Shown here piece after piece: positions 34,113 through 42,905 of a stretch of 64,000 nt of DNA. This DNA is from Panacagrimonas sp052389915 (lineage in GTDB: Bacteria > Pseudomonadota > Gammaproteobacteria > Nevskiales > Nevskiaceae), in assembly GCA_052389915.1 (NCBI GenBank), contig JBQTHL010000012.1, positions 1 to 64,000 on the forward strand, given 5' to 3'. The position numbers were made by a program, and so were the translations under genes. The stretch's first letter is position 1; each line of letters starts with the position of its first letter. A model generated the notes under the pieces. It saw only the letters and a program-made list of their open reading frames with translations. It was not told the DNA's origin and ran no database searches.

Positions 34113-37100
34113 CTACTCCAGTTCGATCAAAAGCTCGCGCGCATTGACCGGCGTACCGGACTTGAGGTGCACCTTGGCGATCTTGGCATCGCGCGGCGCG
34201 GCGATCACCGTTTCCATCTTCATCGCTTCGAGCACGATCAGCGGCTCGCCCTTGGCGACGCTTGCGCCCTCGGATACGGCCACGCGCACCACCATGCCGG
34301 GCATGGGCGCACCGATGTGGTTCGCATTCTTCTCGTCGGCCTTGGGTCTCTCGGCCTGCGCCGACTTGCTGCCAGCCTTGGGTACGCGAATCTGGCGCGA
34401 CTGGCCGTTGAGTTCGAAGAAGAGTTTCACCACGCCCTCTTCCTCGATCTCAGTGCGGCCCTGCAAGCGGATCACCAGCGTCTTGCCCTGGTCGATATCG
34501 ACGCTGATTTCTTCCTGGTCCTTGAGGCCGTAGAAGAAGGTGGGCGTCGGCAGTTCGGACAGATCGCCGTAGATCTTGCGCTGCTCGGCGAAATCCTTGA
34601 ACACCTTCGGGTACATCAGGTACGAGGCCAGATCGCGGTCGTCGAGGGCATAACCGACGGCTTTCTCGCCCTCGGCGCGCGCGACTTCGAGGTCCACGTC
34701 CGGCAGATTCGCGCCGGGTCGTCCGACCAGCGCCGGCTTGCCCTTCAGCACTTTGCTCTGCAACTCCGCGGGCCATCCATCCGCAGGAAAACCCAGCTCG
34801 CCGCGAAACAATTGCACCACGGATTCCGGGAAATCGACCTGCTTGTCCGGATTGGCCACGTCTGCCGCGCTCAGCCCGTGGCTGACCATGAACAGCGCCA
34901 TGTCGCCGACGACTTTCGAGGTCGGCGTGACCTTCACGATGTCGCCGAACAGCTTGTTTACGTCGGCATAGGCTTTCGAGACCTCCGCCCAGCGCGATTC
35001 CAGACCCAGCGAGCGCGCTTGTTCTCTGAGGTTGGTGTATTGCCCGCCGGGCATTTCGTGGTTGTAGACATCGCCGGTGCCGGAGCGGATGTCGGCCTCG
35101 AAGGGCGCGTAGAACTTGCGTACGCCCTCCCAGTAGTCCGAGAGCTGGCGCAGAGCGGAAAGATCGATGCCGGGATCGCGCTCGGAGCCTGCGAGCGCAG
35201 CCGCGATGGAGCCGAGATTCGGCTGCGACGTGAGGCCCGACATCGCATCGAGCGCGCCGTCCACCGCATCGCAACCCGCTTCCACCGCCGCGAGCACGCT
35301 GGCCGCCGCAATGCCACTCGTGTCGTGCGTGTGGAAGTGCAACGGGATGCCGATCTCATTCTTTAGCGCCTTGACCAACTCGCGCGCCGCGCGCGGCTTG
35401 CACACGCCGGACATGTCCTTGATGCCGAGAATATGCGCGCCGGCTTTCTCGAGCTGCTTCGCCATATCGACGTAGTACTTGAGGTTGTACTTGGGGCGCG
35501 AGGTGTCGAACAGATCGCCGGTGTAGCAGATCGTGCCCTCGCAGACGCCGCCGGATTCGATTACCGCGTCCATCGCGACTCTCATGTTCTCCACCCAGTT
35601 CAGCGAATCGAACACGCGGAAGATGTCCACGCCCGCGTCGGCGGCTTGTTTGACAAAAAACTTCACCACGTTGTCCGCGTAGTTGGTGTAGCCCACCGCA
35701 TTCGCGGAGCGCAGCAGCATCTGCAAAGGGATGTTGGGAATGCGTTCGCGCAGCGAGGCGAGGCGGTCGAAGGAATCCTCCTTGAGGAAGCGCAGCGCCA
35801 CGTCGAAGGTCGCGCCGCCCCAGCATTCCAGCGAGAACAGTTGCGGTGCGAGCCGCGCGTAGTACGGCGCAATCGCGACCATGTCCTTGCTCCGCATGCG
35901 CGTGGCGAACAGCGACTGATGCGCGTCACGCATCGTCGTGTCGGTGAGCAGCACGCGCTTCTCGTTCTTGAGCCAGTCCGCAAAGCCCTTCGGCCCGAGC
36001 TTCTTGAGCACGTCGCGCGTGCCGGGCGGAATCGGCGTCTTGAGCGAAACGACCGGCCGCAGCGGCTCGGCCAGCATGCCTTCCGGCGGTTTGCGGCCTT
36101 TCATCTCCGGATTGCCGTTGACCGCGACCTCGCCGATGAAGCGCAGCAGCTTGGTCGCGCGATCCTTGCGCGGCGTGAACACGAACAGCTCGGGTGTGGT
36201 GTCGATGAAGCGCGTGGTGCACTCGCCGCTGCGGAACAGCGGGTGGCGGATCACGTTGTCCACAAACATCAGGTTCGTGGCCAGGCCGCGGATGCGGAAC
36301 TCCGTGAGCGCGCGGTGCATGCGTGCGATGGCCTCGTCCGAGGTTTGTGCCCAGGCCGTGACTTTCACCAGCAGCGAATCGTAGTAAGGCGTGATGACGG
36401 CGCCCGCATACGAGGTGCCGCCGTCGAGACGGATACCGAAGCCGGCCGGGCTGCGGTACGCGATCAGGCGACCGTAGTCCGGCGTAAATCCGTTCTCCGG
36501 ATCCTCGGTGGTGACCCGGCATTGCAGGGCGTGCCCGTCGAGCCGCACCGTGTCCTGCGTCGGCAGCATCGAGTCCGGGTCGCCGATGCGACCGCCTTCG
36601 GTCACGCGAATCTGCGACTTCACGATGTCCACGCCGGTCACTTCCTCGGTGACGGTGTGCTCGACCTGCACTCTCGGATTGACCTCGATGAAATAGAACT
36701 TGCCGGTGTCGGCATCCATCAAAAATTCGACGGTACCGGCGTGCGAGTAGTTGACGCTCCGGCACAGGCGAACGGCCGCGTCACACAGCTCCTTGCGCTG
36801 CTCGGCGGTGAGATAGGGCGCAGGCGCACGCTCGACCACCTTCTGGTTGCGCCGCTGCACCGAGCAGTCGCGCTCGAACAGGTGGATCACATTGCCGTGC
36901 TGGTCGCCGAGTATCTGCACCTCGACATGGCGCGCGCGCCGCACCAGCTTTTCGAGATAACCCTCGTCGTTACCGAAGGCCGCGAGCGACTCTCGTCGCG
37001 CGGACTCCAGCGCCATCGGCAACTCGGCTTCGGACTCGATGGCACGCATGCCGCGCCCGCCGCCGCCCCAGCTTGCCTTGAGCATCACCGGGTAACCGAC

Positions 37101-37556
37101 TTCGTTCGCGATCTTTTTCACTTCCTCCACATCGCGCGGCAAGGTGCCGCTGGCGGGAAGAATCGGCACCTTCGCCGCCATCGCCGCCGCGCGCGCCGCC
37201 ACCTTGTCGCCGAGCGTTCGCAGGACTTGAGGCGTCGGCCCAATGAACTTGATGCCCGCCTGCGCACAGGCTTCGGCGAACTGCGGGTTCTCGGACAGAA
37301 ATCCATAGCCCGGATGAATCGCATCGACCTCGGCTTCTGTCGCGATGCGAACGATGTCCGGAATATCCAGGTAGGCCGCGATCGGCTTCTGCCCCTTGCC
37401 CACGAGATAGCTCTCGTCCGCCTTGAAACGGTGCAGCGCAAAGCGATCTTCGTGCGCGTAGATCGCCACGGTACGGATACCCATCTCCGCCGCCGCGCGC
37501 ATGACGCGGATGGAGATTTCGCCGCGGTTGGCGACGAGCAGTTTCTTGATACGCAT
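34113..37556 (-). CDS. pyc: Pyruvate carboxylase, single-chain
   Basis: Carboxylates pyruvate to oxaloacetate with ATP and bicarbonate, refilling the TCA cycle. The 1147-residue chain has the full single-polypeptide order: biotin carboxylase (residues 1 to about 450; KLLVANRGEISIRVMRAA, GGGGRGM), a carboxyltransferase of the HMGL/DRE-TIM type (TDTTMRDAHQSLFATRMRS; FDSLNWVENM), and a C-terminal biotinyl domain with the acceptor lysine in EAMKMET near residue 1115. ATG 37556 begins exactly at the family N terminus; the frame upstream is not protein-like. Divergent from argB across 151 bp. Confidence 0.95.
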   Translation of the reverse strand: MRIKKLLVANRGEISIRVMRAAAEMGIRTVAIYAHEDRFALHRFKADESYLVGKGQKPIAAYLDIPDIVRIATEAEVDAIHPGYGFLSENPQFAEACAQAGIKFIGPTPQVLRTLGDKVAARAAAMAAKVPILPASGTLPRDVEEVKKIANEVGYPVMLKASWGGGGRGMRAIESEAELPMALESARRESLAAFGNDEGYLEKLVRRARHVEVQILGDQHGNVIHLFERDCSVQRRNQKVVERAPAPYLTAEQRKELCDAAVRLCRSVNYSHAGTVEFLMDADTGKFYFIEVNPRVQVEHTVTEEVTGVDIVKSQIRVTEGGRIGDPDSMLPTQDTVRLDGHALQCRVTTEDPENGFTPDYGRLIAYRSPAGFGIRLDGGTSYAGAVITPYYDSLLVKVTAWAQTSDEAIARMHRALTEFRIRGLATNLMFVDNVIRHPLFRSGECTTRFIDTTPELFVFTPRKDRATKLLRFIGEVAVNGNPEMKGRKPPEGMLAEPLRPVVSLKTPIPPGTRDVLKKLGPKGFADWLKNEKRVLLTDTTMRDAHQSLFATRMRSKDMVAIAPYYARLAPQLFSLECWGGATFDVALRFLKEDSFDRLASLRERIPNIPLQMLLRSANAVGYTNYADNVVKFFVKQAADAGVDIFRVFDSLNWVENMRVAMDAVIESGGVCEGTICYTGDLFDTSRPKYNLKYYVDMAKQLEKAGAHILGIKDMSGVCKPRAARELVKALKNEIGIPLHFHTHDTSGIAAASVLAAVEAGCDAVDGALDAMSGLTSQPNLGSIAAALAGSERDPGIDLSALRQLSDYWEGVRKFYAPFEADIRSGTGDVYNHEMPGGQYTNLREQARSLGLESRWAEVSKAYADVNKLFGDIVKVTPTSKVVGDMALFMVSHGLSAADVANPDKQVDFPESVVQLFRGELGFPADGWPAELQSKVLKGKPALVGRPGANLPDVDLEVARAEGEKAVGYALDDRDLASYLMYPKVFKDFAEQRKIYGDLSELPTPTFFYGLKDQEEISVDIDQGKTLVIRLQGRTEIEEEGVVKLFFELNGQSRQIRVPKAGSKSAQAERPKADEKNANHIGAPMPGMVVRVAVSEGASVAKGEPLIVLEAMKMETVIAAPRDAKIAKVHLKSGTPVNARELLIELE

Positions 37557-37707
37557 CGACTCCTCTCTCCCTTTCGTCCGCTGCGGCATATGGGCGAAGC
37601 ACGCACCATGCCGCCAAAGTCGGAATCGTATGCGATGCAGGCGCAGTTTTAGGAGCGTCCCGCTTCTAGCCCTACAATCTATAGCTCCTCGTACGTCCCA
37701 CCCACCA

Positions 37708-38571
37708 ATGCCGCTCGACCTCGCCAATGCCAACGACATCGCCCACGTTCTGAGCGAGGCGCTGCCCTACATCCGTCGCTACAGCGGCAAGACCATCGTC
37801 ATCAAGTACGGGGGCAATGCGATGAAGGACGACGGCATGATCGCGTCGTTCGCACGCGATATCGCGCTGATGAAGCTGGTCGGCATGAACCCGGTGGTGG
37901 TGCATGGCGGCGGGCCGCAGATCGGCGCGCACCTGGAAAGGCTCGGCAAGGAATCGCGCTTCGTCGAGGGCATGCGGGTCACCGACGAAGAGACCATGGA
38001 CGTGGTCGAGATGATGCTCGGCGGGCTCGTGAACAAGGCGGTGGTCGCGGCCATCAACCGGCAGGGCGGACGCGCGGTGGGGCTCACCGGCAAGGACGGC
38101 GGGCTGATCCGCGCGAAGAAGCTGCTCATCCAGGGCGAGGACATCGGCCAGGTAGGTGAGGTCGAGAAGATCGATCCCAGGGTCATCACGCATCTCGAAG
38201 CCGGCGGCTTCATCCCGGTGATTGCGCCAGTGGGTGCGGGCGCCGCGGGCGAGGCTTACAACATCAACGCGGACGTGGTCGCCGGCAAGCTCGCGGGGGT
38301 GTTGCAGGCCGAGAAGATCATGTTTCTGACCAACGCGGCTGGCGTGCTGGACAAGCAGAACCAGTTGCTCACCGGCCTGAGCGTGCAGGACGTGGAGCGA
38401 CTGATTGCCGACGGCACGATTTCCGGCGGCATGGTGCCGAAGGTGCGCTACGCGGTGGACGCGGTGAACAGCGGCGTGCGCAACGCGGTGATCGTCGATG
38501 GGCGCGTGGACCACGCGGTGCTGCTGGAGATGTTCACTGACGCCGGCGTGGGCACGCTGATCCGCGGCTGA
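37708..38571 (+). CDS. argB: Acetylglutamate kinase
   Basis: Phosphorylates N-acetylglutamate in arginine biosynthesis. 287 residues, normal length. Motifs: IVIKYGGNAM near the N terminus, VVVHGGGPQIG, AAINRQGGRAVGLTGKDG, and the C-terminal GGMVPKVRYAVDAVNSGV. The ATG at 37708 gives the typical N-terminal extension. A TACAAT sequence at 37673-37678 is a possible -10 element; no clear -35 is seen. No other arg gene is adjacent. Confidence 0.95.
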   Translation: MPLDLANANDIAHVLSEALPYIRRYSGKTIVIKYGGNAMKDDGMIASFARDIALMKLVGMNPVVVHGGGPQIGAHLERLGKESRFVEGMRVTDEETMDVVEMMLGGLVNKAVVAAINRQGGRAVGLTGKDGGLIRAKKLLIQGEDIGQVGEVEKIDPRVITHLEAGGFIPVIAPVGAGAAGEAYNINADVVAGKLAGVLQAEKIMFLTNAAGVLDKQNQLLTGLSVQDVERLIADGTISGGMVPKVRYAVDAVNSGVRNAVIVDGRVDHAVLLEMFTDAGVGTLIRG

Positions 38572-38601
38572 GGGCGGGCGCCCTACGCGTCGGGAACGTC
38601 T

Positions 38602-39321
38602 CTAGTTCGCTGCCGTGAACGTCCGCGGAGGGGGACACGGGCTATCAAATTCCGCGCTGCCGGATTTGAGTTCCTGGAAGCGCCGGATGTCGCGCGCAAA
38701 ATTCGCGCAGACCGTTTCGCGATTGCGGCGGAGATCGATTGCAGCGTGGGTGTTGGCGGTCCACGAATTTTCGAACTTGGCGATGTTGTCCAGCAGGCGT
38801 GGCGCCGGCTTTAAGCCGCTGGCCGGAATGCGCGAGCGCAGTTCCTCAAGCGTGGCCGCATCGCGCGCGGCGGCGGCTTCGCTCAGGTAAATGCTGGTGT
38901 CGAGACTGGCCAGGCGGTCGTCGCGCAGTGCCGCCAATTCCTGCGGCGTGGAGTAGGTGGCGAGCAGCGCGCGATCATAGGCGGCCTGCTGTTCGGCCTC
39001 GCGCCTGGCCACTGCCGCCTGGCGCGTTGCCTCTTCTTTGACGGCGCGTTGTTCGGGCGTCAGCGCGCCCGGAATGACTTTCACCGTGCGGCCGGCACTG
39101 TCGAGAATGCGTTTCTCCTGGCCGGCGTATTGCGCCGGTACCGCGTCGCCGCAGGCACGGCGTCCGGCGGCGTCGGTCCAGCAGACCAGCTTACTCTTCG
39201 AGGGCGCGTTGGACTTATTGCGATTGCTGGCCGCGTTGTCGGCGAAGGCGGTCGCGCAGACCATGAGGCTGGCCCACAACAGCATCCCGGCACCCACCCC
39301 TCGTTTTGTCGACGACTTCAT
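38602..39321 (-). CDS. Exported DUF4124-like protein with helical body
   Basis: A 239-residue protein with a signal peptide (about 1-28, ending ATAFAD). KLVCWTDAAGRRACGDAVPA is a DUF4124-like motif with a Cys pair. A long Ala/Glu/Arg-rich helix with coiled-coil character follows (KEEATRQAAVARREAEQQAA). The start overlaps the pyrE stop by 4 bp (ATGA), so it is coupled to pyrE. Role unknown; this family is common in gammaproteobacterial periplasm. Confidence 0.8.
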   Translation of the reverse strand: MKSSTKRGVGAGMLLWASLMVCATAFADNAASNRNKSNAPSKSKLVCWTDAAGRRACGDAVPAQYAGQEKRILDSAGRTVKVIPGALTPEQRAVKEEATRQAAVARREAEQQAAYDRALLATYSTPQELAALRDDRLASLDTSIYLSEAAAARDAATLEELRSRIPASGLKPAPRLLDNIAKFENSWTANTHAAIDLRRNRETVCANFARDIRRFQELKSGSAEFDSPCPPPRTFTAAN

Positions 39322-39974
39322 TTTTGTGGGATGGAGTTTACGCCGTAGCGACTCTGGTACTCGCGCATCGCACTCAGGGTTTGTGCGTGACGCGTATCGG
39401 CGCCAAGAAAATTGATGACGTCGGTGACGGTGACCAGCGGAATTACGCGCAGGCCGCTCTCCTGTTCGAGATCGGCAACGGCCGAGCGGCCGGATGGCCC
39501 GACTTCCTGGCGGTCGAGTGCGACCAGCGCGGCGACCGGTTCGGCGCCCGCCTTGCGCAGCAGCGCGATGGCTTCGCGCAGCGCGGTGCCGGCGGTGAGC
39601 ACGTCGTCCACGATCACGACGCGCCCCTTGGGTTCCGCGCCCACCAGCAGTCCGCCCTCGCCGTGGTCCTTGGCTTCCTTGCGGTTGTAGGCGAACTGCA
39701 GGTCGGTGCCCATATCCGCCAGCGCGCAGGCAACGGCGGCCACGAGCGGTATGCCCTTGTAGGCCGGCCCGAACAGCATGTCGCAGGCAACGCCGGAACC
39801 GGTGAGAGAGGCGGCATAAGCTTTCGCGAGTCTGCGCATCGCCGCGCCCGAACAGATGCGCCCCAGGTTGAAGAAGTACGGGCTGACCCTGCCGGACTTG
39901 AGCGTGAACGAGCCGAAGCGAAGCACCTCGTGGGCTAGGGCCAGTTCGATGAAGTCTTTCTGGTACGGCTGCAT
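39318..39974 (-). CDS. pyrE: Orotate phosphoribosyltransferase
   Basis: Makes orotidine monophosphate from orotate and PRPP in de novo pyrimidine synthesis. 218 residues. The PRPP-binding motif VVIVDDVLTAGTALREA is clear, as are FGSFTLKSGRVSPYFFNLG near the N terminus and LFGPAYKGIPLVAA. ATG 39974 (MQPYQKDFIELAL) matches the family start; an upstream in-frame codon at 40007 would add 11 residues of no resemblance. Divergent from the exonuclease III gene across about 260 bp without a gene. Confidence 0.95.
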   Translation of the reverse strand: MQPYQKDFIELALAHEVLRFGSFTLKSGRVSPYFFNLGRICSGAAMRRLAKAYAASLTGSGVACDMLFGPAYKGIPLVAAVACALADMGTDLQFAYNRKEAKDHGEGGLLVGAEPKGRVVIVDDVLTAGTALREAIALLRKAGAEPVAALVALDRQEVGPSGRSAVADLEQESGLRVIPLVTVTDVINFLGADTRHAQTLSAMREYQSRYGVNSIPQK

Positions 39975-40237
39975 GGAGCGGATCTTTGGGGAACGGTGGG
40001 CAAGCATGCATCAGATGGGCCGGGTTCCGCCGTGCAAGACCCGGGCGATACCGGCGCCCGCGAGCATTCGGCACGACGGAAGCGCGCAATCGTCGGTGCA
40101 ACGGCCGGAGTGGGCCAATACGGCGCGCAGGATCGCCGAATCGGCCGCCGCGTATTGTCGAAACTGGCGGCCGCAAACCGGATCCGCTGACATCCCGTGT
40201 CAACATTACGCGCCCGAATTCTTCAGCCCGACTTCCC

Positions 40238-41008
40238 ATGCGCATCATCACGCTCAACTGCAACGGCATCCGCTCGGCCGCGTCCAAGGGCCTGTTCGAC
40301 TGGCTGCCTCTCCAGAGCGCCGACGTGTTGTGCCTGCAGGAAACCAAGGCGCAGCCGGCCGATCTCGAAAAGCTGCCGCAGTTTTCGCCGGAAGGCTGGG
40401 CCATCCGCCTCAACAGCGCGCAAAAGAAGGGTTACGCGGGCGTTGCCATCTATTCGCGGCGCGAGCCTGACGTGGTGCTCGACAAGCTCGGCGTACCGGA
40501 ATTCGACGACGAGGGGCGTTACCTGGAATTTCGCTTCGGCAATCTCTCGGTCGTGTCCTTGTACCTACCCTCCGGCTCCGCCGGCCCCGAGCGGCAGGCG
40601 TCGAAGGATCGATTCCTCGATTTTTTCCACATGCGGCTCAAGGAGTGGTGCGCCAGCGGTCGTGACTATGTGCTGTGCGCGGACTGGAACATCGCTCACA
40701 CCAACAAGGACCTGAAGAACTGGAAGTCCAACCAGAAGAACTCCGGCTTCCTGCCGCACGAGCGGGCGTGGATGACGCAGGTGCTAGAGCAGGGCTGGGT
40801 GGACGCGCATCGCCGGCTCCAACCCGAGGCCGAGGGCGACATCTACACCTGGTGGTCCAACCGCGGCGACGCCTGGAACAAGAACGTGGGCTGGCGCATC
40901 GACTACCAACTGGTCACGCCGGGGCTTGCCGCGAAGCTCAAGTCGGCACGCGTGCACAAGGACAACCGCTTCTCGGATCACGCGCCGCTGATCGTGGACT
41001 ACGCGTGA
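40238..41008 (+). CDS. xth: Exodeoxyribonuclease III family AP endonuclease
   Basis: Cuts DNA 5' to abasic sites and removes 3' blocking groups in base-excision repair. 256 residues with the endonuclease/exonuclease/phosphatase fold: LNCNGIRSA, metal-binding Glu in LQETKAQ, DWNIAH, and catalytic SDHAPL near the C terminus. In Pseudomonas-like bacteria the related Crc protein lacks nuclease residues; those residues are present here, so an active nuclease is favoured. The GTG start of ampG overlaps its stop. Confidence 0.92.
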   Translation: MRIITLNCNGIRSAASKGLFDWLPLQSADVLCLQETKAQPADLEKLPQFSPEGWAIRLNSAQKKGYAGVAIYSRREPDVVLDKLGVPEFDDEGRYLEFRFGNLSVVSLYLPSGSAGPERQASKDRFLDFFHMRLKEWCASGRDYVLCADWNIAHTNKDLKNWKSNQKNSGFLPHERAWMTQVLEQGWVDAHRRLQPEAEGDIYTWWSNRGDAWNKNVGWRIDYQLVTPGLAAKLKSARVHKDNRFSDHAPLIVDYA

Positions 41009-42354
41009 GCAAGAGCGGCACGGGCTTTCTTGGCGCCATTTCCATTTACCGCCACCCGCGGGTGGCGGCGATGCTGTTCCTCGGATTCTCCGCGGGGCTG
41101 CCCTTCCTGCTGGTGTTTTCGACGCTCTCGGCCTGGCTGGCGCAGGCGGGGATTCAGCGCGGCACCATTGGACTGCTGTCATGGGTCGGCATCACCTACT
41201 CGATCAAGTTTTTCTGGGCGCCGGTGGTGGATCGTCTGCGACTGCCGCTGCTGCATGGCGCGTTGGGGCGTCGCCGGTCGTGGATGTTGCTGGCGCAGCT
41301 CGGGATGGCTGGCGGTCTTGCCGGCCTTGCCGTGCACGATCCGGCCACAGAATTGGGGGCGATGATCGGGTTCGCTTTGATGGTCGCGTTCTCGTCGGCG
41401 ACGCAGGACATCGCCATCGATGCCTGGCGCATCGAGGCTGCCGCCATCGAGCAACAGGGCGCGCTGTCTGCGGCGTATCAGCTCGGCTATCGCATCGCGC
41501 TGATCGTCGCCGGCGCGGGCTGCCTGTTTCTCGCCGCCGAATATGGCTGGCGCGCGGCGTACCTCGCGATGTCAGGCCTCGCCCTCATCGGAATTCTGAC
41601 TACGCTGCTGGTACCCGAGCCGGAAGCCAGAAAAAGCGGAACCCCGCAATCCGAAGCGCGCGTGCTCGCCTGGATCGAACAACGCAACCACTGGCCCGCG
41701 AGCTTGCGCAATGCCGGCGCCTGGTTTGTCGGTGCGGTCGTATGTCCGTTCCTGGATTTCTTCCAGCGCAACGGCTTGCAACTCGGCGTCGCGATTCTGT
41801 GTTTCGTCGGCTTGTTCCGACTGACCGACATCACCATGGGGTCGATGGCCAACCCGTTCTACCTGGCGCTGGGCTACACGCTCAAGCAGGTCGCGGCCAT
41901 CGCCAAGTTCTACGGCGTGATTCTGTCGATTGCCGGAGCCTTTCTCGGCGGCATCGCGGTGATGCGGATGGGCGCGACGCGTTCGCTCATGATCGGCGGC
42001 GTCATGGTGATCGTCTCCAACCTCGGCTTCGCACTGCTCGCGCTGCACGGCGAGCCCAGCGTGACCGGCCTGGCCCTGGTCATCAGCGGCGACAACCTTG
42101 CCGCGGGCTTTGCCGGGTCGGCCTTCATTGCCTACTTGTCGGGCCTGACCAACACCGCGTACACGGCGACGCAGTACGCGCTGTTCTCGTCGCTGTTCAC
42201 CTTGCCGGGAAAAATATTGGGTGGCGCTTCGGGCTTCGTGTCGGAAGCGCTGGGTTGGCCCGGCTTCTTCGTCTACACCTCGATGCTCGGTATTCCCGCG
42301 CTGCTGCTGATCGTGTGGCTTAGCCGACGCTTGCCGACGCCTCAGAGCTTGTGA
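41005..42354 (+). CDS. ampG: AmpG-like muropeptide permease
   Basis: A 449-residue major-facilitator-type permease importing anhydro-muropeptides from the periplasm for recycling, and in some species feeding beta-lactamase induction. The N terminus FSAGLPFLLVFSTLSAWLAQ and the loop ATQDIAIDAWRIE are AmpG hallmarks. Starts with GTG at 41005, overlapping the exonuclease stop (GTGA). Its last codons and TGA lie in the left arm of the palindrome at 42344-42488. Confidence 0.92.
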   Translation: MSKSGTGFLGAISIYRHPRVAAMLFLGFSAGLPFLLVFSTLSAWLAQAGIQRGTIGLLSWVGITYSIKFFWAPVVDRLRLPLLHGALGRRRSWMLLAQLGMAGGLAGLAVHDPATELGAMIGFALMVAFSSATQDIAIDAWRIEAAAIEQQGALSAAYQLGYRIALIVAGAGCLFLAAEYGWRAAYLAMSGLALIGILTTLLVPEPEARKSGTPQSEARVLAWIEQRNHWPASLRNAGAWFVGAVVCPFLDFFQRNGLQLGVAILCFVGLFRLTDITMGSMANPFYLALGYTLKQVAAIAKFYGVILSIAGAFLGGIAVMRMGATRSLMIGGVMVIVSNLGFALLALHGEPSVTGLALVISGDNLAAGFAGSAFIAYLSGLTNTAYTATQYALFSSLFTLPGKILGGASGFVSEALGWPGFFVYTSMLGIPALLLIVWLSRRLPTPQSL

Positions 42355-42488
42355 ACTTTTCTACTGCGCTCGGCATCTCGCGTTTCGGCGGTGCTCGGAA
42401 TCCTCATGTATGGCCAATACACTCCGGTTCCTGCGCTCCGGCGAAACGCGACCTGCCTTCGCTCGCTACGAAAATTTTCACAAGCTCT
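42344..42488. repeat. 145-bp palindrome between convergent genes
   Basis: Outer arms AGAGCTTGTGAA (42344-42355) and TTCACAAGCTCT (42477-42488) are perfect complements. Pairing continues with TCGCGTTTCG/CGAAACGCGA and runs to the apex CTCATGTATGGCCAATACAC, shared with the element at 213-298. It lies exactly between ampG and the convergent DUF6763-like gene: the ampG TGA is inside the left arm and the other gene's stop touches the right end. Likely a bidirectional terminator and dispersed repeat. Confidence 0.8.
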
Positions 42489-42784
42489 CAGTAATCGTCG
42501 AGACGCGCGTTCAACTCGTCGAGCGGATCGCCCCAATGGCCGTTGTGCGGCCGATCGTCATAGTCCTCGCGTTCCACGTCAAGCGCGCCGGAAAAGTCCT
42601 CCGGCGGCGCGCAGGGCCTGGCGCTTAGTTCCAGCCAACTGTCGAAGTCGAACTCTTCGAGCGAACCGTCGAAGTGCTGAACCAGGATGACGCCTGCCTT
42701 GGCGTCGACGCCCACGATCTCGAACGACTGGTCGTTGGCTTCAAACCACTCGCCAACCGACATCTCGCGTAACCATTCGGCCAT
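42488..42784 (-). CDS. Small acidic DUF6763-like protein
   Basis: A 98-residue acidic protein beginning MAEWLREMSVGEWFEANDQS, followed by FEIVGVDAKAGVILVQHFDG and EFDFDSWLELSARPCAPPED. The pattern matches a small gammaproteobacterial family I know as DUF6763 (recalled, not searched). No known function. GGGGAGGAGG precedes the ATG at 42784, a very strong initiation site. The stop abuts the palindrome. Confidence 0.8.
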   Translation of the reverse strand: MAEWLREMSVGEWFEANDQSFEIVGVDAKAGVILVQHFDGSLEEFDFDSWLELSARPCAPPEDFSGALDVEREDYDDRPHNGHWGDPLDELNARLDDY

Positions 42785-42905
42785 CGCCCGCCTCCTCCCC
42801 ATTGCTGCGGGGAACTTGTTACGGATGAAGATGGCTCTTGTTCTACGCCCCTGATAGGCAGCCTTCAAGGCCGCCCATCGGACCGCGTTTGAACTGACTC
42901 GCGGC

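Noticed and set aside
35433..37652. 739-codon open frame on the + strand
   Set aside because: Antisense to pyruvate carboxylase, whose full domain set is intact.
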